From Acidobacteriota bacterium (GTDB lineage: Bacteria; Acidobacteriota; Vicinamibacteria; Vicinamibacterales; CAVVIG01): a stretch of 64,000 nucleotides of DNA. A program made the translations under genes and the position numbers. Below the pieces are notes generated by a model. That model saw only the letters and a list, made by a program, of their open reading frames with translations. It was not told where the DNA came from and did not search any database. Where the stretch lies: contig JAFDVO010000018.1 of assembly GCA_018268955.1 (NCBI GenBank), forward strand, positions 176,576 through 240,575, written 5' to 3'. Of this stretch, positions 51,565-61,179 are shown one piece after another; position 1 is the first letter of the stretch; the number at the start of each line of letters is the position of its first letter.

Positions 51565-54500
51565 TCAGGCTTGACGTACGTCGTGACGCTCGAAATAGAA
51601 CTGAATGGCCGGCGTCACCACGAGCGACAGGAACATCGACACGACGATGCCGCCGATGACCGCGATGGCGAGCGGCTGGAGCATCTGAGAGCCGGCGCCG
51701 AGTGCGAGCGCGAGGGGCAACATGCCGGCGACCGCCGCGAGCGCCGTCATCATGATCGGCCGAAGGCGTCGGCGGCCAGCCTGGATGATCGACTCCTCCG
51801 CCGGCATCCCGGCGGCGCGGAACTTCTCGTTGGCGTCCAGCAGCAGGATGCCGTTCTTCGCGACGATGCCGATCACCATGATGAGACCCATGAAGGACGA
51901 CACGTTGAATGTCGTTCCGGTGATCAGCAGCGCAACGAAGACGCCGGAGGTGGAGAGCAGCGCAGAGGCCAGGATGGCAGCTGGCGGCGTGAACGAGCGG
52001 AATTCGAACAGCAGGACGAGGAAGATGAACACGACCGCAAGCACGAGCACCGTGGCCAGGTCGCGAAACGACTTCTGCTGCTCCTGATAGGTGCCTCCGT
52101 ACTCGACCCGGATCGACGAGGGCATCTGCAGATCGGCCACCGCCTTCTTGACGGCGGCGATCCCCGTTCCCATGTCCACGCCTTCGAGCCTGGCGGTCAC
52201 CTCGACGAGGCGCTGCAGGTTCTCCCGCCGCACCTCGCGCTGCCCTGGCAGTTCGTCGAGCGTGCCGAGGGAGCCGAGCGTGGCGGTTCCACCGCTGGTG
52301 TTCACGACGACGGTGTTGGTCAGCGCCTCGAGCGAGCTGCGCGCTGAATCCGGGTACCGCACCCGCACGGGATAGGGCCTGTCGTTGATCATCAGCGGCA
52401 GCTGCGCGGGCTCGCCGTCGATCATCGCGGTCGCCGCACCCGCGAGTTCGTCCGGCGCCAGTCCAGCACGATCAACAGCTTCCGGGTTCATGGTGAAGCG
52501 GAACGCAGGCCCGCTCGTCGTGTTGTCGATCCCGTCCTCGACGTCGACGATCGGCGTCTTGCCGCCGATCGTGGTCTTCTCCAGGGCATCCGCCACCTGT
52601 GGCGCCCACGTCGCGAGCAGGTCCGCATCCTGGGAGAACAGCTTCACGACGACCGGCTCCGGAGCTCCGGTCAGGTCACCGATCATGTCCTGCAGCACCT
52701 GCACGAACTCGATGTCGAGCTCCGGCTCGCTGCCGGTTACCTTCGCGCGGACGTCGCTGACGACCTCGTCGACGCTGCGGGATCGATCACGCTTCAGCTT
52801 CACCGCGATGTCGCCGGTGTTCGGTTCGGTCACCGCGGCGAGCCCGAGTTCGAGGCCGGTGCGTCGCGACAGGCTCTCCACCTCCGGCGTCTGCCGAAGG
52901 ATTGCCTCGACGCGGCTGAGCACGCGGTTCGTCTCGTCGAGTGAACTCCCCGGCGGCATCACGTAGTCGAGCACGAAGCCCCCTTCGTCGAAGGCCGGCA
53001 GCAGGTCCGACCCAAGGGAGCTGTAGCAGGCATAGGACGCGGCCACCAGCAGCGCGCAGGCAACGGCCAGCACGGCGGGCCGGTGCAGTGCGTTGCGCAT
53101 GATCCGTTCGTAACCGGCCAGGACCACCCGGAAGCGCCCATGGTTGAGGGACGCTTCCTCCGCATCGAGCATGCGCTGCACCTGCGACGTGGCGGGGTCG
53201 GATGACGCGGGGTCCACGCCCTCCGCGTGCACGTGGGATGCGGGTACGTGTGCGGCCTGGTGCCGACGAATCAGGCGCGTGCCAAGGTTGCTCGTCCATA
53301 CCAGGGCAAGCACGAGTGACGTGAGGAGCGACACGCTCATCGCGATCGCCAGCGCGCTGAAGAACGTGCCGGTCACACCCGTGATGGTGATGAGTGGCAG
53401 AAAGACAACGATCGGGGTGAGGGTCGACCCGATCAACGGCACCGTCAGCTCCCGCAGTGCACTGGCCGTGGCCTGCAGCGGCCCTTCCCCAGCGTCACGG
53501 TGCAGGACGATGTTCTCGACGACGACGATCTTGTCGTCGATGACGAGCCCGACGGCTGCCGCGAGGCCACCCAGCGTCATCAGGTTGAAGCTCTGGCCGA
53601 GCACCCGCATCGCGATGAACGTCACGAACATCGTCACCGGCACGACGAGTCCCGTCATCAGGGCGGTGCCCCAGTCACGCAGGAACAGCCATATCACGAG
53701 CCCGGCGAGCAGCAGGCCGACGACGATCGCATCGCGTACGCTCGCCATCGAGTCCTTCACGATGTCGGACTGGTCGTAGAAGGGCCGGACAAGGACACCG
53801 GACGGCAGCGACGCCTGGATTGCCGCCATCTCGGCGTGGACAGCGTCCGCGACGTCGAGCGTGTTGCTGTCCGGCTGTCGATTGACGCTGAGCAGCACCG
53901 CGGGCCGCCCGTCCGCAGTGACAACGGTGTAGACCGGCTCGACCCCGTCGCGCACGGCACCGAGGTCCCGCACGCGCACGGGCACCGTCCCTGCGTGCTT
54001 GACCACAACATCGCCCAGTTCCTCCGGCGAGTGCAGCTGGCCGCTGACGAGCCCGAGGAACAGCTGATGATTGCGATTCAACAGGCCCGGTGAGTCGATG
54101 ATGTTCGTGCGGTTGATCGCGCCAACCACGTCCGCAATCGAGGTCCGCGCCCGCAGCATCGAGGCGGGATCCACCACGACATGGAACTCCGGACGCTGGC
54201 CGCCCTGCACGAGCACGCTGGCCACGCCTGGAAGCCGATTGAGCCGCGGCTTGATCTCCCACGTGGCCAGGTCCCAGAGCTGCGTTGCCGGCACGGTCCT
54301 GGACGTCAGGCTGTAGCCCAGGATCGGGAAGCTCGAGAAGTCCAGCCGGTTGGTGCGGATCTTCGCGGTGGCCGGCAGCACCGATTGCGCACGCGAGACC
54401 GCCGCGTCGACAAGCTGCAGCGTCTCGAGCATGTCGACCTTCCAGTTGAAGAACAGGTCGACTTCGGTCGAGCCGCGACCAGTAATCGACCGCACGTTCT

Positions 54501-54753
54501 CGAGCCCGGGGACGGAGCGCACCGCCTCCTCGAGCGGGCGCGTGACCGACGCTTCCATCTGCTCGATCGGCGTGACACCGTTGTCGACGCCGATGATGAT
54601 GCGCGGGAAGTTGGTCGTCGGGAAGACGGCGACCGGCAGCGTCAGCGCCTCGTAGACGCCAACGACCGCCAGCATGCAGACGAAGAAGACGATCGACTTC
54701 GAGTGCCGGGCAAACCAGTAGCGCGAGGGATCTTCGACGGATGAGTGCAGCAT
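51565..54753 (-). CDS. RND-family efflux permease
   Basis: 1062 residues, 12 predicted membrane segments with two large periplasmic loops (AcrB/HAE-1-like). Proton-relay acidic residues are in TM4: GLVIDDKIVVVENIV. Also typical are SVNRQPDSNTLDVADAV, the second-half TM VVFIFLVLLFEFRSF and ILASALLSTSGVFVALLITG. Last gene of a row beta-propeller protein, tolC, adaptor, permease, all same strand; 19 bp after the adaptor stop. It probably exports hydrophobic or cationic compounds in exchange for protons. The start includes ARHSKSIVFFVCMLAVVGVY, TM1. Confidence 0.94.
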   Translation of the reverse strand: MLHSSVEDPSRYWFARHSKSIVFFVCMLAVVGVYEALTLPVAVFPTTNFPRIIIGVDNGVTPIEQMEASVTRPLEEAVRSVPGLENVRSITGRGSTEVDLFFNWKVDMLETLQLVDAAVSRAQSVLPATAKIRTNRLDFSSFPILGYSLTSRTVPATQLWDLATWEIKPRLNRLPGVASVLVQGGQRPEFHVVVDPASMLRARTSIADVVGAINRTNIIDSPGLLNRNHQLFLGLVSGQLHSPEELGDVVVKHAGTVPVRVRDLGAVRDGVEPVYTVVTADGRPAVLLSVNRQPDSNTLDVADAVHAEMAAIQASLPSGVLVRPFYDQSDIVKDSMASVRDAIVVGLLLAGLVIWLFLRDWGTALMTGLVVPVTMFVTFIAMRVLGQSFNLMTLGGLAAAVGLVIDDKIVVVENIVLHRDAGEGPLQATASALRELTVPLIGSTLTPIVVFLPLITITGVTGTFFSALAIAMSVSLLTSLVLALVWTSNLGTRLIRRHQAAHVPASHVHAEGVDPASSDPATSQVQRMLDAEEASLNHGRFRVVLAGYERIMRNALHRPAVLAVACALLVAASYACYSSLGSDLLPAFDEGGFVLDYVMPPGSSLDETNRVLSRVEAILRQTPEVESLSRRTGLELGLAAVTEPNTGDIAVKLKRDRSRSVDEVVSDVRAKVTGSEPELDIEFVQVLQDMIGDLTGAPEPVVVKLFSQDADLLATWAPQVADALEKTTIGGKTPIVDVEDGIDNTTSGPAFRFTMNPEAVDRAGLAPDELAGAATAMIDGEPAQLPLMINDRPYPVRVRYPDSARSSLEALTNTVVVNTSGGTATLGSLGTLDELPGQREVRRENLQRLVEVTARLEGVDMGTGIAAVKKAVADLQMPSSIRVEYGGTYQEQQKSFRDLATVLVLAVVFIFLVLLFEFRSFTPPAAILASALLSTSGVFVALLITGTTFNVSSFMGLIMVIGIVAKNGILLLDANEKFRAAGMPAEESIIQAGRRRLRPIMMTALAAVAGMLPLALALGAGSQMLQPLAIAVIGGIVVSMFLSLVVTPAIQFYFERHDVRQA

Positions 54754-54772
54754 GGCGCGTCGGCTCCGCAGA

Positions 54773-56050
54773 CTAGGTCTCGTCCGGGTCTTCGTCCTCT
54801 TCCTTCGGAGGCGCCACCTTCACGGTGACCTTGTCACGGACCTCGTCGTCGAGCTTGAAGATCTCGTACGCGCCGGTGGTCGCCACACGCTGCCCGTTCT
54901 CGAGCCCCTCGGTCACCTCGGCGTTGCCGCTATCGCGCACGCCCACGGTGATCTTGCGCAGGTGCGGCCTGTTCTCGTTGTCGATGACGATGACGAACGT
55001 GCTGCCGGTGGAGGCGGTGAGCACCGCCGCCTCCGGGATGACGAGCGCGTTCGCCACCGTCCGGGCGATCAGCTCCACCCGCACGGTCGCTCCGGCGCGC
55101 AGCTTACCGTCCGTGTTCTCGGCCTGCGCCCACACTTCGACGGTGGTGCCGCCAGGATCCAGCGCAGGGCTGATCTGCGTCACCGTCGCGTCGACAGGCA
55201 CGCCGTCGGGGCCGATGATATGCGCAGCGTTGCCAACGGCGAGTCGCGCCACATCCGCCTGCGCGACGTGAGCCCTGGCCACCATCTGCGACACATCCAT
55301 GACCGTGACGACCGGCGCACCAGACGGCGCCGACTCGCCCGGATAGAACGGCAGGTCGGTGACAACGCCGTCGATCGGACTCGTGATCCGCGTGTAGCCC
55401 AGTTGGGCCTGCGCGGCCTGATCCCTCGCTCGGGCGGCCTCCCGCTGTGCGGCCGCTGCCTTGAGTTCCTGGTCATGCCCGAAGCTCTGGAGATCCTCCA
55501 GGCGCTTCCTTGCTGATTCGTAGCTGGCGCGAGCCTGGCTGAGCGCCACCTGTGCGTCGTTGACGTCCTTCTGCGCAATCGCGCCTTCCTTGAAGAGCGC
55601 CTGCCTGTTGTTGAACGCGGCCTGCGCGGCGTCGAGCGCATCCTTCCCGGCGCGCACGTCGAGCTCGGCTTTCTGGAGTTCCTGCGGGACGGCGCCACGC
55701 GCGGTCGTCTCGTATGTGGCATCCGCGAGCTGCGCGGACGCGCGGCTCTCGGCGGCAGCCCCGGCCAGATCCCGGCTCTCGAGTTCCAGCAGCAGCTGCC
55801 CGGCCTTCACCCTCGAACCCTTCTGCACGTGCAGCACGCGAACCGGCGCGGTGACCTTCGGCACGATGGCCGCCTGCTGTTTCGGAAAGAGCACGGCATC
55901 GGTCCTGACGGTCTGCTGGATGGACGAGAGGAGCACGGGGGCGACGTCAACAGTCATCACCGGTGGCGCCTCGGCCTCCTCCTGCTGACGGCACGCGCCG
56001 CTGGCCAGCACGGCGACCGCCAGGCCTGTCGCGAGAACGGTTGCACGCAT
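54773..56050 (-). CDS. RND periplasmic adaptor subunit (HlyD/MFP family), lipoprotein
   Basis: About 425 residues from the ATG at 56050; upstream in-frame residues are repeat translation. Lipobox VLASGAC. Barrel-sandwich (lipoyl-like) QKGSRVKAGQLLLELESRDL, long coiled-coil hairpin (about 95-190) and second half TRITSPIDGVVTDLPFYPGE, then beta-barrel and membrane-proximal domains. It links permease and TolC. The acidic C-terminus ends EEDEDPDET. It sits between the tolC and permease genes, as usual. Confidence 0.93.
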   Translation of the reverse strand: MRATVLATGLAVAVLASGACRQQEEAEAPPVMTVDVAPVLLSSIQQTVRTDAVLFPKQQAAIVPKVTAPVRVLHVQKGSRVKAGQLLLELESRDLAGAAAESRASAQLADATYETTARGAVPQELQKAELDVRAGKDALDAAQAAFNNRQALFKEGAIAQKDVNDAQVALSQARASYESARKRLEDLQSFGHDQELKAAAAQREAARARDQAAQAQLGYTRITSPIDGVVTDLPFYPGESAPSGAPVVTVMDVSQMVARAHVAQADVARLAVGNAAHIIGPDGVPVDATVTQISPALDPGGTTVEVWAQAENTDGKLRAGATVRVELIARTVANALVIPEAAVLTASTGSTFVIVIDNENRPHLRKITVGVRDSGNAEVTEGLENGQRVATTGAYEIFKLDDEVRDKVTVKVAPPKEEDEDPDET

Positions 56051-56055
56051 CTTTA

Positions 56056-56176
56056 GAGCCTGTTCCGAAAAGCTCCACCACGGAGGCCGCTGGGAAAACG
56101 GAGCTACGCGGTTGCCAATAGATTCTCGGCGACCTCCGCGTATTCCGCGGTGGCGCTCTTGTATCTTGAAACGCAC
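56056..56176. repeat. CCACGGAGG-type element between tolC and adaptor genes
   Basis: Plus-strand left arm AGCTCCACCACGGAGGCCGC (56071-56090), right arm CGCGTATTCCGCGGTGGCGC (about 56138-56157), then TTGAAAC (56166-56172). The element lies inside an operon, so it may alter the tolC to adaptor expression ratio. The adaptor frame stays open through it, giving a false long start. Confidence 0.7.
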
Positions 56177-56178
56177 TC

Positions 56179-57570
56179 TTAGAAGGTTCCAGTCAGGGTC
56201 TGGAGTTCAGCCATGGCCACCCGATACCGCGCCCCCGCATCGTCGAACGCGTTGCGCGCGGTGACCAGCGTGTTCTGCGCGTCGACGACCTCGAGCGCCG
56301 TCGATTCGCCGGCGGTGTAGCGAAGGGTGGTGAGGCGCAGGCTCTCTGCGGCGAGGTCCGCGACCTCGCGGGCGTTGTCGACCGCCGCACGTGCGACGAG
56401 CGCCTCGTTGTACAGGCCGTAGAGGCGGGCGAACGCCTCGCGCTGCGCCTGTGTGAGGGTGACCTGCGCGGCGCGCGTGCGGACCTGCGTCTGTCGCAGG
56501 CGGCTGCGCAACCCTCCCCAGTCCCACACTGGGACAGTCAGGTTGGCGGTGATGGCGTACCCGAGGTTCGGGAGGACCCCCAGTTCCGGCTGCGCCGCAA
56601 TGCGGCTGTGCAGGGCGAACTCATTCGCCTCGATCCCGTAGTCCCCCTCGAGGGAGACGGTTGGCAGGAACGCGAACCGGGCAGTGCGGACATCCTGTCG
56701 TGCCGCGTCCAGTGACGCTCTGGCGGCTCGAACATCCATGTTGTTGCTCGCGGCCAGGTCGTTGACCTGGTCGAACGTCGGCAGCGCCGGCGGACTCGCC
56801 AGGTCATCGACGACGGTGAAGTTCTCACTGAATGTTGGCGACACGAGGACGGCCAGCGCGAGCCGTGCAGCGTCGACGGCGAGCGTCGCCTCCTGAAAGG
56901 CCTGTGTGAGCTGGCGGCTCTGGATATCGGCCTTGATGACGTCGCTCATCGCGACCTGCCCGAGCCGCTGCTGCTGGCGGGCCACGTCGAGGAACCGTGC
57001 GGCGGTCGCCGCTGCCGTCTGCGCGGTCGCGAACCGCCGCTGGGCCGTGATGAGCGCGTAGTAGCTGCGGGTGACCGTGACCGCCAGCCCGCGCCTGGCG
57101 ATTTCCGCTTGTGCCGCGCTCGCCGCCTCGAGCGCACGTGCACGCTGGAGCGGGGTCGCCGTCAGGACCGCTGGCGACAGGTCCTGCCGCACGACGCCCC
57201 AGGCGCGATACATGCGTACGCCGTCCATGGAGACGAAGCGGCCGTTCGGGTTCACGCCGTTCGCCTGGTTTCCAATGAACTGCGTTGTCCCACTGACCGC
57301 CGGGAGCAGCCCCGCCCGTGCCTGCACGCGGTCTTCGCGCGCGCTCAGCGAATCCGCCACGGCTGTCTGGAACGACGCGTCATTCTCCCGTGCGCGGTCG
57401 AGCGCGTCAGCCAGCGTCAGCATGGCCGGAGGCGCGCCGGGCCCCTGCGGCTGCGCGAGCGCAGGCGTGGCGGGCGGTTGCGGCGGACCCGCCGCTGGCG
57501 ACTGCGCCGACACGGGGCACACCGCCGCGGCGGCCAGCACGACACTCAGACAGGTGCGACGGACATGCAT
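56179..57570 (-). CDS. TolC-family outer-membrane efflux protein
   Basis: 463 residues. Signal peptide to about residue 22, a Pro/Gln/Ala-rich stretch (AAGPPQPPATPALAQPQG), then two OEP repeats with long helices (LTLADALDRARENDASFQTA; FDQVNDLAASNNMDVRAARA) and the C-terminal TLRYTAGESTALEVVDAQNT. Outer-membrane channel for the RND pump. Its start is 2 bp from the stop of the beta-propeller gene, so the two are co-transcribed. Confidence 0.94.
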   Translation of the reverse strand: MHVRRTCLSVVLAAAAVCPVSAQSPAAGPPQPPATPALAQPQGPGAPPAMLTLADALDRARENDASFQTAVADSLSAREDRVQARAGLLPAVSGTTQFIGNQANGVNPNGRFVSMDGVRMYRAWGVVRQDLSPAVLTATPLQRARALEAASAAQAEIARRGLAVTVTRSYYALITAQRRFATAQTAAATAARFLDVARQQQRLGQVAMSDVIKADIQSRQLTQAFQEATLAVDAARLALAVLVSPTFSENFTVVDDLASPPALPTFDQVNDLAASNNMDVRAARASLDAARQDVRTARFAFLPTVSLEGDYGIEANEFALHSRIAAQPELGVLPNLGYAITANLTVPVWDWGGLRSRLRQTQVRTRAAQVTLTQAQREAFARLYGLYNEALVARAAVDNAREVADLAAESLRLTTLRYTAGESTALEVVDAQNTLVTARNAFDDAGARYRVAMAELQTLTGTF

Positions 57571-57572
57571 GG

Positions 57573-58571
57573 CTATTTCCCGACCACCAGCACCTTGAAG
57601 GAATCAGGGAGGAAGCTCGGACGCGCGCCGGCCGCGCCAGGCGCTGTCCGAGCGGTCGGGAGGAAGAGCTTGTGGCTCTTCTCATCCACCGCAATCGTGC
57701 GCGCGCCACGCTCGGTCGCGATGTTCTCGACCACCTCGTACTTGCCAGCGGACTGCTGGACGATGGTAAGCGTCCCATCGCCGTTCGAGCTGTACGCGAA
57801 GCCGGTGCCAGGGTCGAACGCCACGCCGTCCGACCCGGCGCCGATGGCTGGCGTCGCGAGGACCTTGCCGCTGTCCGGATCGGAGATCGCCATCAGGCGA
57901 TTGGCGCACACCGAGAAGAGCCGGCGGTTTCTCGTGTCGATCGCGAGTCCCGACGGCTCCTGGCACGGGGCCAGCGAGTACTTCTTCGTGACCGTTGCCT
58001 TCGCGGCATCGATCTCGACGATCTCGCTCGTGTCCTCGATGTTGACGTAGACCCTGCCCTTGCCGTCGGCGACCGAGAATTCAGGCTTGCCGGGCAGCGG
58101 GATCGTCGCCGCCACTGTGCCGCTCTTCGCATCGATCGCGGTGGCGTTCTTCGAGCGTCCGTTGAAGGCGAACACGCGGCCCGACGCCGCGTCGTAACGG
58201 ATCGAGTCCGGATTCTCTCCCGTTGCCGCCGTCCCGACGGCCTTCAGCGTCCTCAGGTCGACGATCGTGACGGTGTTCGATCGGCCGTTGCTGATGAACC
58301 CTCGATTCAGCTCTGGCGCGAGGGCGATGCCGTGAACCCCCGGCGTGTCGGGGATGTCACCGACCACCGTCCCGGCGTCGATGTCGAGGACCGCCACGTG
58401 GGTCGCATGCGAGACGTACAGGCGACGCGACGCCGGATCGACGGTGAGGTAGTCCCACCCGCCTTCTCCGCCGACCTTGATCTCGCCCAGCAGGTGGTAG
58501 CCCGTGCTCGCCGCCTGCAGCAGTGGTGCCGCCAGGAGCGCGCCGACGAGACAGATTCCAAACTTGCGCAT
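57573..58571 (-). CDS. YncE-type seven-bladed beta-propeller protein, exported
   Basis: 332 residues from the ATG at 58571, with AGGAGG about 7 nt before it. Signal peptide to about residue 20 (LVGALLAAPLLQA). Repeated blades of the form GWDYLTVDPASRRLYVSHAT, GIALAPELNRGFISNGRSN and SGLAIDTRNRRLFSVCANRL are typical of YncE/40-residue YVTN propellers. It is the first gene of the efflux operon, 2 bp from tolC. Such propellers can bind metals or ligands; no direct function is established. It may act as a periplasmic sensor or cargo binder of the pump. Confidence 0.87.
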   Translation of the reverse strand: MRKFGICLVGALLAAPLLQAASTGYHLLGEIKVGGEGGWDYLTVDPASRRLYVSHATHVAVLDIDAGTVVGDIPDTPGVHGIALAPELNRGFISNGRSNTVTIVDLRTLKAVGTAATGENPDSIRYDAASGRVFAFNGRSKNATAIDAKSGTVAATIPLPGKPEFSVADGKGRVYVNIEDTSEIVEIDAAKATVTKKYSLAPCQEPSGLAIDTRNRRLFSVCANRLMAISDPDSGKVLATPAIGAGSDGVAFDPGTGFAYSSNGDGTLTIVQQSAGKYEVVENIATERGARTIAVDEKSHKLFLPTARTAPGAAGARPSFLPDSFKVLVVGK

Positions 58572-58633
58572 GCAGTCCTCCTGGGGAGGCACTATACGCA
58601 CGCACACCGTTAGGGAACAATGCCGCGTCGCCG

Positions 58634-59536
58634 CTACGGGTGCTTGATGAACGTGCCGGCGCGCAGGTCGGCCATCGCCTGCCGCAGTTCGGCGTCGGTG
58701 TTCATCACGATGGGACCGTACCACGCCACCGGTTCCTCGAGCGGGCGCCCGGACACGAGCAGGAACCGAATGCCATCGGGGCCCGCGTTCACCACGATCT
58801 CGTCGCCGCGATCGAACAGGACGAGCGAGTGATTCCGCGCGTCGTAGGTGATCGTGTCGGACCCGTCGGTCGCCTCGGTGCGGACGGCCTGCGGGTCGGA
58901 CGCATCGCGGAACGTGCCGCTCCCAGCGAAGACGTACGCGAACGCATGGCGCGTCACTTCGACCACGATGCGACGGCGGCGGTTCGGCGGGACCGAGATG
59001 TCGACGTAGCGCGGGTCCGCGGCGACCCCTTCGACCGGACCTTTCTGCCCCCAGAACTCACCGCAGATCACCCGGGCGCTCGTTCCGTCGTCTTCGGTGA
59101 CAGTCGGGATGTCGCGTGCGGCGATGTCCTGATAGCGCGGATTGGTCATCTTCAGAGATGCCGGCAGGTTCGCCCAGAGCTGGAAGCCGTGCATCCGCCC
59201 CTGCTCGTCTCCTTTTGGCATCTCCTGGTGCATGATGCCGCTGCCCGCGGTCATCCACTGCACGTCACCTGCCCCGAGGTTGCCCCGATTCCCGAGGCTG
59301 TCCCCGTGCTCGACGGTCCCTGCGAGCACGTAGGTGATCGTCTCGATGCCGCGATGCGGATGCCACGGGAACCCGGCGAGGTAATCAGCAGGGCGATCGT
59401 TCCTGAAGTCATCGAACAGGAGGAATGGGTCGAAGTCGTGCGTCTTCCCGAATCCAAAGCCACGGCGGAGCTTCACGCCCGCGCCTTCGAGATGCGGTTG
59501 CGCGTCGATCATCTGCTTCACAGGCCGGATGGACAT
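58634..59536 (-). CDS. Pirin-family protein
   Basis: 300 residues. Two cupin domains. Metal-site residues of the first are seen in GFPWHPHRGIETITYVLAG and SGIMHQEMP. N-terminal RGFGFGKTHDFDPFLLFDDF is characteristic of pirins. C-terminal DAELRQAMADLRAGTFIKHP is a typical ending (PirC-like). Bacterial pirins have quercetinase activity or bind partner enzymes; role here unknown. Same strand as the upstream permease gene, with a mini-repeat between. Confidence 0.92.
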   Translation of the reverse strand: MSIRPVKQMIDAQPHLEGAGVKLRRGFGFGKTHDFDPFLLFDDFRNDRPADYLAGFPWHPHRGIETITYVLAGTVEHGDSLGNRGNLGAGDVQWMTAGSGIMHQEMPKGDEQGRMHGFQLWANLPASLKMTNPRYQDIAARDIPTVTEDDGTSARVICGEFWGQKGPVEGVAADPRYVDISVPPNRRRRIVVEVTRHAFAYVFAGSGTFRDASDPQAVRTEATDGSDTITYDARNHSLVLFDRGDEIVVNAGPDGIRFLLVSGRPLEEPVAWYGPIVMNTDAELRQAMADLRAGTFIKHP

Positions 59537-59549
59537 GGGGACAGTCTAG

Positions 59550-59705
59550 TCAAATGCAGAAATGCAGGAATGTAGAAATGCACAAATGCACAATGCACAA
59601 ATGGAGGAATGCTGGAGTGCAGGAGGGCTGGTAGGGCTGGTGGGGCTGGTAGGGCTGGTGGGACTGGTGGGGCGAACGGGGGGCGCCAACTCATCAACCC
59701 ACCAC
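59550..59705. repeat. Two mini-repeat runs between permease and pirin genes
   Basis: ATGCAGAAATGCAGGAATG-type run (about 59551-59610), then a G-rich GGGCTGGTAGGGCTGGTGGG run (59625-59685), then CAATTCGCCAATTCACCAAT-type run (59708-59750). None is coding; they are three of the repeat families of this window in tandem. Confidence 0.85.
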
Positions 59706-59761
59706 TTCGTCAATTCGCCAATTCACCAATTCACCAGTTCACCAATTGCGTCTCGTCACCC

Positions 59762-61039
59762 TCAGTGTCCGAGTGCGATGAGCACGCCGGAGAGCACGGC
59801 GAGCGCCCACAGGGTTCCACTCACGTCGCGCGCGCGGCCGACGGCCGCGAACATGATCGCATGCAGGAGGAAGCCCCAGAGGATCCCTTGCGTGATCGAG
59901 AGCGTGAGCGGGATGAGGACGAAGGTGACGAACGCGGGCAGCGCTTCTTCGACCCTGGTGAAGTCGATGCCGAGCACGGACTGGAACATCGACACGCCGA
60001 CGAGCACCAGTACGGGCGCGGTGGCGTAGCCGGGCACCGCCGCGACGACCGGCCCCAGGAAGAAGCACGGCACGAAGCAAAGCGCGGTCACGACGGACGC
60101 GAGGCCGGTGCGCGCGCCCATGCGGATGCCCGCGATGCTCTCCACATAGGCCGTTCCCGGTGACGATCCCACGAGCCCCGCGGACGCCGTCGCAATCGCG
60201 TCGACGATGAGGCCGCGCCTCAGGTGACGGGGTTTCCCCTGCTCGTCCACGAGCCCGGACGCCAGCGAGACGCCGATGAACGTGGAGAGCGAGTCGAAGA
60301 GATCCGTGAAGAGGATCGCGACCATCGACGGCAGCCACGCGAGCCGCAGCGCGCCCATCATGTCGAGTTGGAGGAAGGTGGAGCGGACGTCCGGCGCGCT
60401 CAGCAGGCGCTCGGGTGCGCGTTCGTATCCAAGTGCCCACGCAATCCCGGTCACGGTCGCGATGGCGGCCAGGAACGCCAGCGGGCTCTTCCGCTGGGTG
60501 AGCACCGCCGCGATGAGGATGCCCATCAGGAGGAAGACGGCACGGTGGTCGGGCGTCCCCATGCGCACGAGCGTGGCCGCATCGCCCACGATGAGACCAG
60601 CGTTCCGCAGGCCAAGGAACGTCAGCAGCAGGCCGATGCCGCCTGCGGCTGCGGAGCGCAGCGACACGGGAATCGCCAGAGCGATGTGCTCCCGGATCGG
60701 CGTCACCGAGACGAGCAGGAACAGCACGCCGGCCCAGAACACGATCCCCAGCGCGGTCTGCCAGGGCACATGGTTCTGCAGGATCAGCGTGAACGCGAAG
60801 AACGCATTCAGCCCCATGCCAGGCGCCACCGCGAACGGCAGGCGCGCATAGAGCCCCATCAGCAGCGTCATGCTGCACGCCACGAACACGGTCGCGGTCA
60901 GCACGCCTGAGAACGGCATCCCGGTCCCTGCACTCGACAGGATCGCGGGATTGACGACGACGATGTAGGCCATCGTCACGAAGGTGGTGATGCCGCCGAT
61001 CACCTCCGGGTACCACGGCTGATCGCGAAGGCCGGCCAT
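59762..61039 (-). CDS. NCS2-family purine permease (AzgA/PbuG-like)
   Basis: About 425 residues from the ATG at 61039; an ATG at 61084 exists but its extra residues come from a repeat. Twelve or more membrane segments. Family motifs: EVIGGITTFVTMAYIVVVNP, AVAPGMGLNAFFAF, AILFTDLFDSLSTFIGVS and GSSPGTAYVESIAGI. It most likely imports adenine, hypoxanthine or guanine with protons. If the molybdenum enzyme acts on purines this would be a partner, but the genes are 40 kb apart. Confidence 0.92.
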   Translation of the reverse strand: MAGLRDQPWYPEVIGGITTFVTMAYIVVVNPAILSSAGTGMPFSGVLTATVFVACSMTLLMGLYARLPFAVAPGMGLNAFFAFTLILQNHVPWQTALGIVFWAGVLFLLVSVTPIREHIALAIPVSLRSAAAGGIGLLLTFLGLRNAGLIVGDAATLVRMGTPDHRAVFLLMGILIAAVLTQRKSPLAFLAAIATVTGIAWALGYERAPERLLSAPDVRSTFLQLDMMGALRLAWLPSMVAILFTDLFDSLSTFIGVSLASGLVDEQGKPRHLRRGLIVDAIATASAGLVGSSPGTAYVESIAGIRMGARTGLASVVTALCFVPCFFLGPVVAAVPGYATAPVLVLVGVSMFQSVLGIDFTRVEEALPAFVTFVLIPLTLSITQGILWGFLLHAIMFAAVGRARDVSGTLWALAVLSGVLIALGH

Positions 61040-61054
61040 GAGGGAGATCGTAGC

Positions 61055-61165
61055 GCGCGCCACCGCGGAGCGCGCGGATGCCACGGAGAAACCGTTCGGA
61101 AACAGTGTGGCTCCGTGTGCTCAGCGATCGGCGTGGTGGAGCTTTGAAACAGTCTCTTGGAGCGC
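61055..61165. repeat. CCACGGAG-type palindromic element upstream of the purine permease
   Basis: Left arm CCACCGCGGAGCGCGCGGAT plus GCCACGGAGAAACCG (61061-61095); right arm TGGCTCCGTGTGCTC ... CGTGGTGGAGCTTTGAAACA (61109-61153). This is the most complete copy of the dispersed family. It reaches into the 5' end of the longer permease frame. Confidence 0.75.
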
Positions 61166-61179
61166 GAAGCGATCGCTCA

